From NCBI GenBank assembly GCA_900556545.1, contig USPE01000138.1, positions 1 to 5,568 on the forward strand: 5,568 bases of DNA, written 5' to 3'. Numbering within the stretch: the stretch's first letter is position 1; each line of letters starts with the position of its first letter. The DNA is from an uncultured Peptococcaceae bacterium (lineage in GTDB: Bacteria; Bacillota; Peptococcia; Peptococcales; Peptococcaceae). The notes beneath the pieces were generated by a model. That model was not told the DNA's origin and did not search any database. It saw nothing but the letters and a program-made list of their open reading frames with translations. Both the position numbers and the translations under genes were made by a program. This document shows, one piece after another, positions 1-5,077 of this stretch.

Positions 1-386
1 CCCCTGCCGCAGATACCGAGAGCCGTAATTTTTTCACGGTCTACATATGGCAGGAGTCCAAGATAATCTACACCGGCACTGATGTTCTCACTGAACAAGT
101 CAGGGGACGAAATGTGGCGGGGGTCTCCGGCACTTTCGCCCATATAGCATGGATCAAAAGTCAGAACTACAAAACCACGCCCAGCCAACTCGTTTGCGTA
201 AACACAGGGTCCTTGCTCCTTAACACCGCCATAAGGTGGGCCCACAACAATAGCAGGATGTTTTCCGCTAAGATCCAAATTTTTTGCCGTGTAAAGATCG
301 CCGGCAAGAGCAATCCCATAGCGGTTGTTGTAACGGATGTGGGTTCTTGTAATATTTTCATTCAATTTACAGATATAATTAGTCAT
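1..386 (-). CDS. Alpha/beta hydrolase, N-terminal part (cut by window edge)
   Basis: The reading frame starts at ATG 386 and is open to the left edge, giving 128 complete codons; the C-terminal part lies outside. AAGGAG at 396-401 sits 9 bases before the ATG. Visible are a beta-strand and turn HPAIVVGPPYGGVKEQG (residues 43-59), FDPCYMGESAGDPR (77-90), and LGICGRG (123-129), which ends at the nucleophile elbow. This order matches the YcjY-like/dienelactone-hydrolase-like alpha/beta hydrolases of COG1073 type, where the corresponding segments usually read HPWGGVKEQ, YQGESGGEPR and GICxSGG. The likely nucleophile is Cys126, as in the GxC elbow of dienelactone hydrolase; the Arg at 128 stands where family members usually have a small residue. 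The acid and His of the triad are off the window. It is probably a cytoplasmic esterase-like enzyme; the substrate cannot be inferred. Its divergent LysR neighbour is the likely regulator. Confidence 0.85.
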   Translation of the reverse strand, partial: MTNYICKLNENITRTHIRYNNRYGIALAGDLYTAKNLDLSGKHPAIVVGPPYGGVKEQGPCVYANELAGRGFVVLTFDPCYMGESAGDPRHISSPDLFSENISAGVDYLGLLPYVDREKITALGICGR

Positions 387-431
387 TAGTGTAGTCTCCT
401 TTTCTGATTTTTTGTTTACTTTCTACTTATC

Positions 432-459
432 AGTATATACAAAATTGGAAAAATTACAA
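432..459 (-). promoter_or_regulatory. Candidate sigma-A promoter of the hydrolase gene
   Basis: Read on the minus strand, TTGTAA (459-454, 4 of 6 to TTGACA) is followed after 16 bases by TATACT (437-432, 5 of 6 to TATAAT). Transcription would start near 425, giving a leader of about 40 bases before ATG 386. The -35 is weak, which fits a promoter needing an activator such as the neighbouring LysR protein; that last point is inference. Confidence 0.5.
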
Positions 460-463
460 ATGG

Positions 464-473
464 TTATTAATAA
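464..473. promoter_or_regulatory. Perfect 10-bp palindrome, candidate LysR operator
   Basis: TTATTAATAA is a perfect palindrome lying between the -35 boxes of the divergent hydrolase (454-459) and LysR (487-492) promoters. LysR-type regulators usually bind an AT-rich dyad in exactly this kind of divergent intergenic region and control both directions. The site is short and AT-rich, so chance is possible. Confidence 0.35.
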
Positions 474-486
474 TAGCTTTCAATCG

Positions 487-515
487 TTTACAGGAATAGT
501 TAAAGGGTGTATAAT
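487..515 (+). promoter_or_regulatory. Sigma-A promoter of the LysR gene
   Basis: TTTACA (487-492) and a perfect TATAAT (510-515) are separated by 17 bases. Transcription would start near 522, 27 bases before the ATG at 549. The promoter overlaps the in-frame GTG at 507, which argues against a start there. Confidence 0.75.
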
Positions 516-535
516 GGAATTACTACAGTGTGGAT

Positions 536-540
536 AGGAG
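536..540 (+). promoter_or_regulatory. Ribosome binding site that sets the LysR start
   Basis: AGGAG lies 8 bases before ATG 549. The upstream in-frame GTG at 507 has no such site and sits within the promoter, so 549 is taken as the start. Confidence 0.8.
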
Positions 541-548
541 AATGCTAT

Positions 549-1442
549 ATGATTGAAACGAGACTACTGCATTACTTTCTTGCCATTGCAAGAGAGCAGA
601 ATATGACAAAAGCAGCAGAGACGCTGCATGTCACCCAGTCTACATTATCCAAACAGATGATGGATTTGGAAAAACAACTGGGAAAACAACTCTTTATTCG
701 GGGAAATCGCAAGCTAACTCTGACAGAGGAAGGAATTTTTTTGCGAAACCGGGCGCAGGAGATTTTATCCTTGCTGGAGAACACAGAGTCTGCATTGCGT
801 ACTGATAAGCAGAGCCTGAGCGGTGGCATTTTCATTGGCTGCGGGGAAACTATTGTTATGGATTTGTTTGCAAAGTTCTTTGCTGAGTTTCATGCGGAGC
901 ATCCCGCTGTGCAGTTTCATATACACAGCGGTGATGCAGATACCGTTTTAGAGCGGCTGGATAAAGGACTTATTGACATGGGGTTGTTGCTCGGTCCTAT
1001 CCGGCAGGAAAAATACGATTACTTGAATTTGCATCAGAAGGATGTTTTTGGGCTGTTGATGCAGGAAGATTGTCCTCTTGCGGAGCAGGCGGAAATTAAC
1101 ATCGATCAGTTAAAGACACTTCCTTTGATTTTGGCAGAGCAAACCTTTCAGGGGCATCAGGATTTGGAATGGTTTGGAACGGATGAATCGGTGCTGAATA
1201 TTGTCGCTACTTACAATCTGATTTACAATGCGACCTTTTTAGTGGAGCGCGGTATTGGATATGCCCTGTGTCTTGCTCAGCTGGTAAATACTAAAGGGCG
1301 TAATCTGACTTTTCGCCCTATTACGCCGGAACTGTCTGTTGGGCTTTATGTGGTGACGAAAAAATATCAGATTTTTTCTCCGGCTGCCAAAGCGTTTTTG
1401 GAACAGATAAAGCAATCGCTTTCCTTGCAAGACGCTTGTTAA
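549..1442 (+). CDS. LysR-type transcriptional regulator
   Basis: A 297-residue protein, the usual LysR-family length (about 290-310). The N-terminal winged helix-turn-helix is clear: LLHYFLAIAREQNMTKAAE (6-24) leads into the recognition region HVTQSTLSKQMMDLEKQLG (27-45), followed by LFIRGNRKLTLTEEG (48-62), the wing. A linker helix follows (about 63-88). From about residue 92 comes the LysR substrate-binding domain, a two-lobed periplasmic-binding-protein fold, with the typical hinge stretch LERLDKGLIDMGLLLGP (134-150) and LVERGIGYALC (231-241). The effector ligand cannot be told from sequence. It is transcribed away from the hydrolase gene, an arrangement in which LysR proteins commonly activate the divergent gene in response to a ligand and repress themselves. 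The start at 549 is supported by AGGAG 8 bases upstream; the frame is open back to a GTG at 507, within the promoter. No clear U-tailed terminator follows the stop. Confidence 0.93.
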   Translation: MIETRLLHYFLAIAREQNMTKAAETLHVTQSTLSKQMMDLEKQLGKQLFIRGNRKLTLTEEGIFLRNRAQEILSLLENTESALRTDKQSLSGGIFIGCGETIVMDLFAKFFAEFHAEHPAVQFHIHSGDADTVLERLDKGLIDMGLLLGPIRQEKYDYLNLHQKDVFGLLMQEDCPLAEQAEINIDQLKTLPLILAEQTFQGHQDLEWFGTDESVLNIVATYNLIYNATFLVERGIGYALCLAQLVNTKGRNLTFRPITPELSVGLYVVTKKYQIFSPAAKAFLEQIKQSLSLQDAC

Positions 1443-1507
1443 TTATTACGAACTAAATTATTTTCCATCAGATTTAACTTTTATTGCACTTCTCCAACAA
1501 AATTATG

Positions 1508-1536
1508 AAGACGTTTGGAAAACGCTATGTTATAAT
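1508..1536 (+). promoter_or_regulatory. Extended -10 promoter of the TPR gene
   Basis: TGTTATAAT (1528-1536) is a perfect extended -10. The weak -35, AAGACG (1508-1513), matches TTGACA at 3 of 6 positions with a 17-base spacer. The start would be near 1543, giving a leader of about 100 bases before ATG 1646. A 5-bp inverted repeat CGTTT-GGA-AAACG (1512-1524) lies between -35 and -10, where a repressor could act. Confidence 0.6.
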
Positions 1537-1631
1537 GAATTAGAAAGATGAAAGCATGGCCATATTGCATAGGCAATTTAAAACATGCAGAGGCTATATC
1601 CAATATAACGTTTCAAAATTAAAAAGGACGC

Positions 1632-1637
1632 AGGAGG
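1632..1637 (+). promoter_or_regulatory. Ribosome binding site that sets the TPR gene start
   Basis: A full AGGAGG lies 8 bases before ATG 1646. The frame is open upstream to an ATG at 1556, but that codon has no such site and is only about 13 bases from the predicted transcript start. Confidence 0.85.
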
Positions 1638-1645
1638 AAAAACAA

Positions 1646-2581
1646 ATGACCAGAGAAACAGAGCGTGTAATCAGAGAATTACAAAAATTCATGGAAAATA
1701 ACACCTTTGAAAATGATGAGGATGCCGAGCAGGCGTTTATGCAGTATATCAACAGGCCGGATGCCGATAGGTTTAAAGCGGAGCCGGATGCCTATGATTA
1801 TTTGGAAAAAGCCCAGACCGCTGCCAGTCCTGCCAGTGCAGTCAAATTTGCCAAAAAAGCATTGGAATTGGATCCTACCCTTATTGAGGCCGAGTTGTTG
1901 ATTGCGATTCATCAAGCAAAGGATTCGGCGCAGATGCAGTCTGCCTTGGAAGGTCTTCTGAAAAAAGAGGAGGCGCGTCTTGCCAAGGAAAATATTACCG
2001 AGGAGCAGTGTGCCGGGGAATATTATCTGATTTTTGAAACTCGACCTTATTTGCGTTTGTATCAGATGTACATTGAAACATTGATTACGCAAGGAAAAAT
2101 ACGGAAGGCAGTGGAGGCCTGCAGCAAGGTGCTTATATTAAATGATAATGACAATCTGGGTATCCGCTATACGTTGATGGCGGTTTATGCTATGCTGGAG
2201 GAACGCACATTGGCAGAGGCGCTTTATCAAAAGTATCCGGAAGAAGGGAGCTCTATGCTGCTGCCCATGCTGGCGCTGTATTATAAGCTGGATGATACCG
2301 AAGCGGCCACAGATTGCCTGAAACGTCTTTGTGCCAACAATAAATCTGTTAAGCAAGCCGTTAAGATACTGCGCAAGGGTGATGAGGTTCAGATGATGGA
2401 GATCTTGGGCAGCCCTTATTACAGTCCTTTTTCTAAAGAAGAACTGGTAATTGCTTATTGTGATAATATATTGTTGTATATGCCGATAGGGGATGATTTT
2501 TTGAAATGGGTCGAAACGCATATTCCGACCAAAAGTACTTCCGGTAAAAAACAAAGCACAAAGAGCAAGAAAAAAGCATAA
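1646..2581 (+). CDS. TPR-repeat protein of unknown function (ETRPYLR-type)
   Basis: A 311-residue soluble, all-helical protein with no signal peptide or membrane segment. TPR-like helical pairs are visible at about 48-84 (ending AVKFAKKALELDPTLIEAELLIA, a canonical TPR helix B and next helix A), 134-168 (YLRLYQMYIETLITQGKIRKAVEACSKVLILNDND) and 169-200. The segment YYLIFETRPYLR (126-137), followed by NDNDNLGIRYTLM and later GSPYYSPFSKEEL (255-267), matches a bacterial TPR family I recall by its ETRPY(M/L)R, LNPNDNxGxRY and YYSPGSxEEA motifs; no biochemical role is known to me. TPR folds normally mediate protein-protein contacts. The last 17 residues are rich in Lys/Ser/Thr (TKSTSGKKQSTKSKKK), a basic disordered tail that could contact nucleic acid or ribosomes (inference). 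It has its own promoter, and the double-CxxC gene follows after 120 bases with no plus-strand terminator between, so co-transcription is plausible. Confidence 0.85.
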   Translation: MTRETERVIRELQKFMENNTFENDEDAEQAFMQYINRPDADRFKAEPDAYDYLEKAQTAASPASAVKFAKKALELDPTLIEAELLIAIHQAKDSAQMQSALEGLLKKEEARLAKENITEEQCAGEYYLIFETRPYLRLYQMYIETLITQGKIRKAVEACSKVLILNDNDNLGIRYTLMAVYAMLEERTLAEALYQKYPEEGSSMLLPMLALYYKLDDTEAATDCLKRLCANNKSVKQAVKILRKGDEVQMMEILGSPYYSPFSKEELVIAYCDNILLYMPIGDDFLKWVETHIPTKSTSGKKQSTKSKKKA

Positions 2582-2654
2582 ATAAACATTGGTATTCAGT
2601 CAGTTCCGGTGTGGCATAACAAAGGAATAGGCAGGCTTTACAAAAAAACACGAC

Positions 2655-2676
2655 ACACCATATCTCCATATTGTGT
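2655..2676. repeat. Imperfect inverted repeat before the double-CxxC gene
   Basis: ACAC-c-ATAT, a CTCC loop, then ATAT-t-GTGT: two 4-bp blocks each side with one central mismatch. It ends 14 bases before the Shine-Dalgarno of the next gene. It lacks a following T-run on the plus strand, so it is not a terminator for the TPR gene. It could be an operator or a leader hairpin, or chance. Confidence 0.35.
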
Positions 2677-2690
2677 TTCTGGCAAAAGAT

Positions 2691-2696
2691 AGGTGA
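2691..2696 (+). promoter_or_regulatory. Ribosome binding site that sets the double-CxxC gene start
   Basis: AGGTGA is exactly complementary to the UCACCU end of 16S rRNA and lies 5 bases before ATG 2702. The in-frame GTG at 2693 lies inside this site and has no site of its own. Confidence 0.7.
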
Positions 2697-2701
2697 GAAT
2701 C

Positions 2702-3274
2702 ATGAAGTTTCGGGACAAGCGAAAAAATGAAGTAAACGATGCGTTTTCTATTGAAATCAAGGAAGATAGAGCCTATATCAGATTTTCTGAGCACGGAAAG
2801 GAATACAGCTACTATCAGGCGAATATTGAAATTCTGGACGATGGGCATAAAGACGGTGAAGAACTGCCGTTTATGGTATACAAGCTGGATAAACTGTGCT
2901 ATAAATGCCAAAGAATGACTACAGTATTGACTTATATTGTGTTTGATGACGGAACCAATGAGGATGTTACCTTCCCTTGGGATAAGGAGCGGCTTTTGCA
3001 GGCACAGCATATTTGGTCCCATATACAGGATCCCAGCATTGAGTATTACGGCCTGAAAGTGATAGGGGATGATGAACGGCTGGATCGGCTTTTGATGAAA
3101 AAATTTCCGGAAAAGATCCAGCGAAGATACAGCAAAACCCAGGAGCGGAGTTATCCCATGAATTTATGTGATCATTGCGGTGCCATTCAAGGCTGGAATT
3201 ATATCTACCGTCAAGTCAATGAAGCGATAAAAGAGATGGAACCGATTGAAATATTAGCTGAAAGCGCAGAATAA
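2702..3274 (+). CDS. Double-CxxC putative zinc-binding protein, function unknown
   Basis: A 190-residue soluble protein. Two cysteine pairs stand out: CYKC (66-69) and CDHC (156-159), the second in the context RRYSKTQERSYPMNLCDHCGAIQG (141-164). I recall small bacterial proteins in which a first CWKC/CYKC pair is followed far downstream by YSKTxxxSYxxNxCPHCGALQGD; this matches, with Ala-Ile-Gln-Gly for the usual ALQG. Four cysteines from two distant knuckles would make one zinc-ribbon-like tetrahedral site, so a structural Zn2+ is likely (inference). The N-terminal 60 residues look like beta strands (AFSIEIKEDRAYIRFSEHGKEYSYYQANIEI). No catalytic motif, signal peptide or membrane helix is visible, and the function is unknown. 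The start at ATG 2702 is supported by AGGTGA. It follows the TPR gene by 120 bases without a convincing promoter, so it may be the second gene of an operon; a strong terminator follows at 3375-3419. Confidence 0.83.
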   Translation: MKFRDKRKNEVNDAFSIEIKEDRAYIRFSEHGKEYSYYQANIEILDDGHKDGEELPFMVYKLDKLCYKCQRMTTVLTYIVFDDGTNEDVTFPWDKERLLQAQHIWSHIQDPSIEYYGLKVIGDDERLDRLLMKKFPEKIQRRYSKTQERSYPMNLCDHCGAIQGWNYIYRQVNEAIKEMEPIEILAESAE

Positions 3275-3374
3275 CTTGGGGAAGATGGGTGGACAAAATC
3301 AGAGAATGATGGGTCTTTTATAAACTGAAATGAAAAAATATAAGTAGGATAATGATACAAACTTTCAAGACAAG

Positions 3375-3419
3375 CCTTCAAACTGATGTAAAAAACGTTA
3401 CTCAGTTTGGAGGTTTTTT
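3375..3419 (+). terminator. Rho-independent terminator after the double-CxxC gene
   Basis: A 12-bp stem pairs 3375-3386 with 3402-3413 (one G-U pair), continued by a small GTAA/TTAC apical stem (3388-3391 with 3398-3401), and is followed at once by six T (3414-3419). It lies 100 bases after the stop at 3274 and ends the TPR/double-CxxC transcript. Confidence 0.88.
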
Positions 3420-3423
3420 ACAT
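3386..3423. repeat. 11-bp perfect inverted repeat interlocked with the terminator
   Basis: ATGTAAAAAAC (3386-3396), in the loop side of the terminator hairpin, is the exact reverse complement of GTTTTTTACAT (3413-3423), which contains the T-run. Each arm of this repeat lies in or beside the loop or tail of the terminator stem, so the two foldings compete or form a pseudoknot. Confidence 0.6.
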
Positions 3424-3479
3424 ATCCTGTGATTATAATTTGCATATAGTGCCAAAAAAGAGCGAGTCGTTTATGTAAG

Positions 3480-3510
3480 AAAAAAGCCAGACCGTAAAAG
3501 AATCTGGCTC
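3480..3510 (-). terminator. Rho-independent terminator of the MATE gene
   Basis: On the minus strand AGCCAGA (3510-3504) pairs with TCTGGCT (3492-3486) around an 11-base loop and runs into seven T (3486-3480). It lies about 60 bases beyond the MATE stop codon. Confidence 0.85.
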
Positions 3511-3568
3511 TAAGTGCAATGTATGGTTATGTCAAAATGCAGTAGCTCTGGTGCGTTTTTATACGTTT

Positions 3569-4930
3569 TTATACCATGCTGTGAATCCATTTGCCGCTGA
3601 AGGCACGCCAGAGACACAGTACAAATTTTATGATTTCTTCCACAATGACCAGGGTAAATACCATATAAACAGGCCATTGCAGCACCAGCGCACCGATAAA
3701 GGCTAAGGGAACTCCAATAAACCACATGGTGCAGCATTCAAAGAGCAGTGAAAATACCACATCGCCGCCAGCGCGAAGAATCCCCATGATAACTGTCATA
3801 TTGATCAGTTTAATAGGCATGGTTAGTGCCAGAATGCGAATCATGAGCAATGCATCGTGGCTTACTGTTGCGGAAGGCAGGTCGTAGAACCACAGGAATA
3901 CAGGTGCCAGCAACAAAATGACACCGGTTAGCAGCAGTCCGATGACCAAACAAAGGAACATGGCGCGGTAGGCGTATGTCTGCGCCCGATTGTTCAGGCC
4001 GCGGCCGATGGTGTTGCCCACCATAGTGGCAGTGGCGCCGGATACACCGAAGCCAAAGATGGTAAATAAATTTTGTACGGTTGTAGCAATCTGGATGCTG
4101 GCCAATGCATCGGTGCTGATGCGTCCGTAGGCAGCTGTATAGATGACAACGGCAAGACCCCAGCAAAGTTCATTGCACATTACCGGCAGAACTGTTTTGA
4201 AATCCTGCACCAGAAAAGCCGGATGCAGATCAAATTCCCGCAAACGGATGGCAAGCGGTGTTTTTTTATAATAAATGTAAGCGATAATAATACCGGCTTC
4301 TAAAATGCGGGCAATCAGTGTGGCCAGTGCAGCGCCTTCTACGCCCATGGCAGGAGCACCAAAGTTGCCGAAAATCAACACATAATTCAAAAATGTATTA
4401 CAGATTAAAGCAATGGTGCTGGAAATCATAGGCAGAAAGGAATTTTCAATGCTGCGGGATGCGTAGCCAAAGGCGTAGGTAAGACCGGAAAACAGTGTTC
4501 CCGCTGCCAATGTGCGAATGTAAACAGCGCCCAGGCGCACCACCACAGGGTCATCATTGAACAGCCGGATAATATTTTCTGCAAACAAAATACCGACAAC
4601 GGTGAACAAGATACCGATGAGAAAAGTGTAAACCAAAATCAGTCCTAAATATCGTTTGATAGAGACTACTTCTTTCTTCCCCCAATACTGGGCAATAAAA
4701 ATGCAGTAACCGCTGCAAATTCCTACTAAAATAACAATATTAAAAAAGAAAAATTGGGTTGCCACGCCGACAGCAGCCAGTTCAACGGTGCCCACGCGGC
4801 CAATCATAATGGTATCTATCATATTTAAAGAAGAAGAAATAAAATTCTGCAATATGATAGGGATGGCAATTTTCAACAAGGTAGCCGAAAATGTTTTATC
4901 ATGATAAAAGTCGGATAAAAATTGCCGCAA
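3569..4930 (-). CDS. MATE-family multidrug/cation efflux antiporter
   Basis: A 453-residue, very hydrophobic inner-membrane protein, the usual MATE length (about 450), with 12 predicted membrane helices in two six-helix halves. Family signatures are visible: TLLKIAIPIILQNFISSSLNMIDTIMIG (17-44) in helix 1, NTFLNYVLIFGNFGAPAMGVEGAALAT (178-204) after helix 5-6, VGNTIGRG (304-311), GILRAGGD (383-390) and a C-terminal SGKWIHSMV. MATE proteins export organic cations, drugs or metabolites in exchange for Na+ or H+; the substrate and coupling ion cannot be read here, and the protein looks like the many uncharacterised Firmicutes members rather than a named transporter. No ATG is near the N-terminus. 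TTG 4930 is chosen because AAAGGA (4945-4940) lies 9 bases upstream; TTG 4939 adds three residues but leaves the site too close. It has its own promoter and terminator, so it is monocistronic. Confidence 0.93.
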   Translation of the reverse strand: MRQFLSDFYHDKTFSATLLKIAIPIILQNFISSSLNMIDTIMIGRVGTVELAAVGVATQFFFFNIVILVGICSGYCIFIAQYWGKKEVVSIKRYLGLILVYTFLIGILFTVVGILFAENIIRLFNDDPVVVRLGAVYIRTLAAGTLFSGLTYAFGYASRSIENSFLPMISSTIALICNTFLNYVLIFGNFGAPAMGVEGAALATLIARILEAGIIIAYIYYKKTPLAIRLREFDLHPAFLVQDFKTVLPVMCNELCWGLAVVIYTAAYGRISTDALASIQIATTVQNLFTIFGFGVSGATATMVGNTIGRGLNNRAQTYAYRAMFLCLVIGLLLTGVILLLAPVFLWFYDLPSATVSHDALLMIRILALTMPIKLINMTVIMGILRAGGDVVFSLLFECCTMWFIGVPLAFIGALVLQWPVYMVFTLVIVEEIIKFVLCLWRAFSGKWIHSMV

Positions 4931-4939
4931 AACAATCAA

Positions 4940-4945
4940 TCCTTT
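4940..4945 (-). promoter_or_regulatory. Ribosome binding site that favours TTG 4930
   Basis: AAAGGA on the minus strand (4945-4940) is 9 bases before TTG 4930. The alternative TTG 4939 directly abuts it and could only use the adjacent AGGA at 4948-4945, with 5 bases spacing. Confidence 0.55.
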
Positions 4946-4983
4946 CCTGAAAATTTTGTGATTTGCAATAACGATGACGCTAT

Positions 4984-5013
4984 ATCATACTATGTTTTGA
5001 GGCAAACTGTCAA
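4984..5013 (-). promoter_or_regulatory. Sigma-A promoter of the MATE gene
   Basis: A perfect TTGACA (5013-5008) and TATGAT (4989-4984, 5 of 6) are separated by 18 bases on the minus strand. Transcription would start near 4977, about 47 bases before the TTG start. It lies downstream of the terminator at 5042-5071, separating the MATE gene from the gene at 5078. Confidence 0.8.
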
Positions 5014-5015
5014 AG

Positions 5016-5031
5016 AATTTTGTAATTTTGT
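5016..5031. repeat. Tandem 8-bp repeat upstream of the MATE promoter
   Basis: AATTTTGT occurs twice in direct tandem (5016-5023, 5024-5031), just upstream of the -35 box, and once more at 4952-4959 within the leader. AT-rich sequence at this place could be an UP-element or a regulator site; the 8-mer is simple enough to recur by chance. Confidence 0.5.
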
Positions 5032-5041
5032 ATAATAATAT

Positions 5042-5071
5042 AAAACCCCGACCACAGAGATGGAAGGGGTT
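5042..5071 (-). terminator. Rho-independent terminator of the small helical gene
   Basis: On the minus strand AACCCC (5071-5066) pairs with GGGGTT (5049-5044); inside, CCA (5063-5061) pairs with TGG (5054-5052). The stem runs into a short T-run (TTTTATATT). It begins 7 bases after the stop codon of the gene at 5078-5434. Confidence 0.75.
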
Positions 5072-5077
5072 GGAGAA

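Noticed and set aside
114..389. Plus-strand frame of 91 codons
   Set aside because: It is antisense to the hydrolase gene, whose translation shows family motifs and a good ribosome binding site; the plus frame has neither.
507..548. GTG start adding 14 residues to the LysR protein
   Set aside because: It overlaps the spacer and TATAAT of a good promoter, has no ribosome binding site, and the ATG at 549 has AGGAG at 8 bases and begins at the family's normal N-terminus.
1548..1622. 24-codon leader-peptide-like frame (MKAWPYCIGN...) before the TPR gene
   Set aside because: It starts about 5 bases from the predicted transcript start without a ribosome binding site and shows no attenuator structure after it.
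1556..1645. ATG giving 30 extra residues on the TPR protein
   Set aside because: There is no ribosome binding site, it lies about 13 bases from the predicted transcript start, and a perfect AGGAGG precedes ATG 1646.
1679..2554. Two long minus-strand frames (137 and 138 codons) opposite the TPR gene
   Set aside because: Both are shadows with no ribosome binding site or recognisable family features; the plus-strand TPR protein explains the region.
2608..2659. GGTGTG/CACACC inverted repeat after the TPR gene
   Set aside because: The arms are 6 bases with a 40-base loop and no T-run, so it is not a convincing terminator.
2637..2666. TTTACA ... TATCTC as a promoter for the double-CxxC gene
   Set aside because: The -10 matches only 3 of 6 and the spacer is 18, so it is too weak to claim.
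2600..3022. Minus-strand frame of 140 codons opposite the double-CxxC gene
   Set aside because: No ribosome binding site, no recognisable motif, and it overlaps a plausible conserved protein on the other strand.
4073..4303. Plus-strand frame of 76 codons inside the MATE gene
   Set aside because: Antisense shadow of a clear membrane transporter gene.
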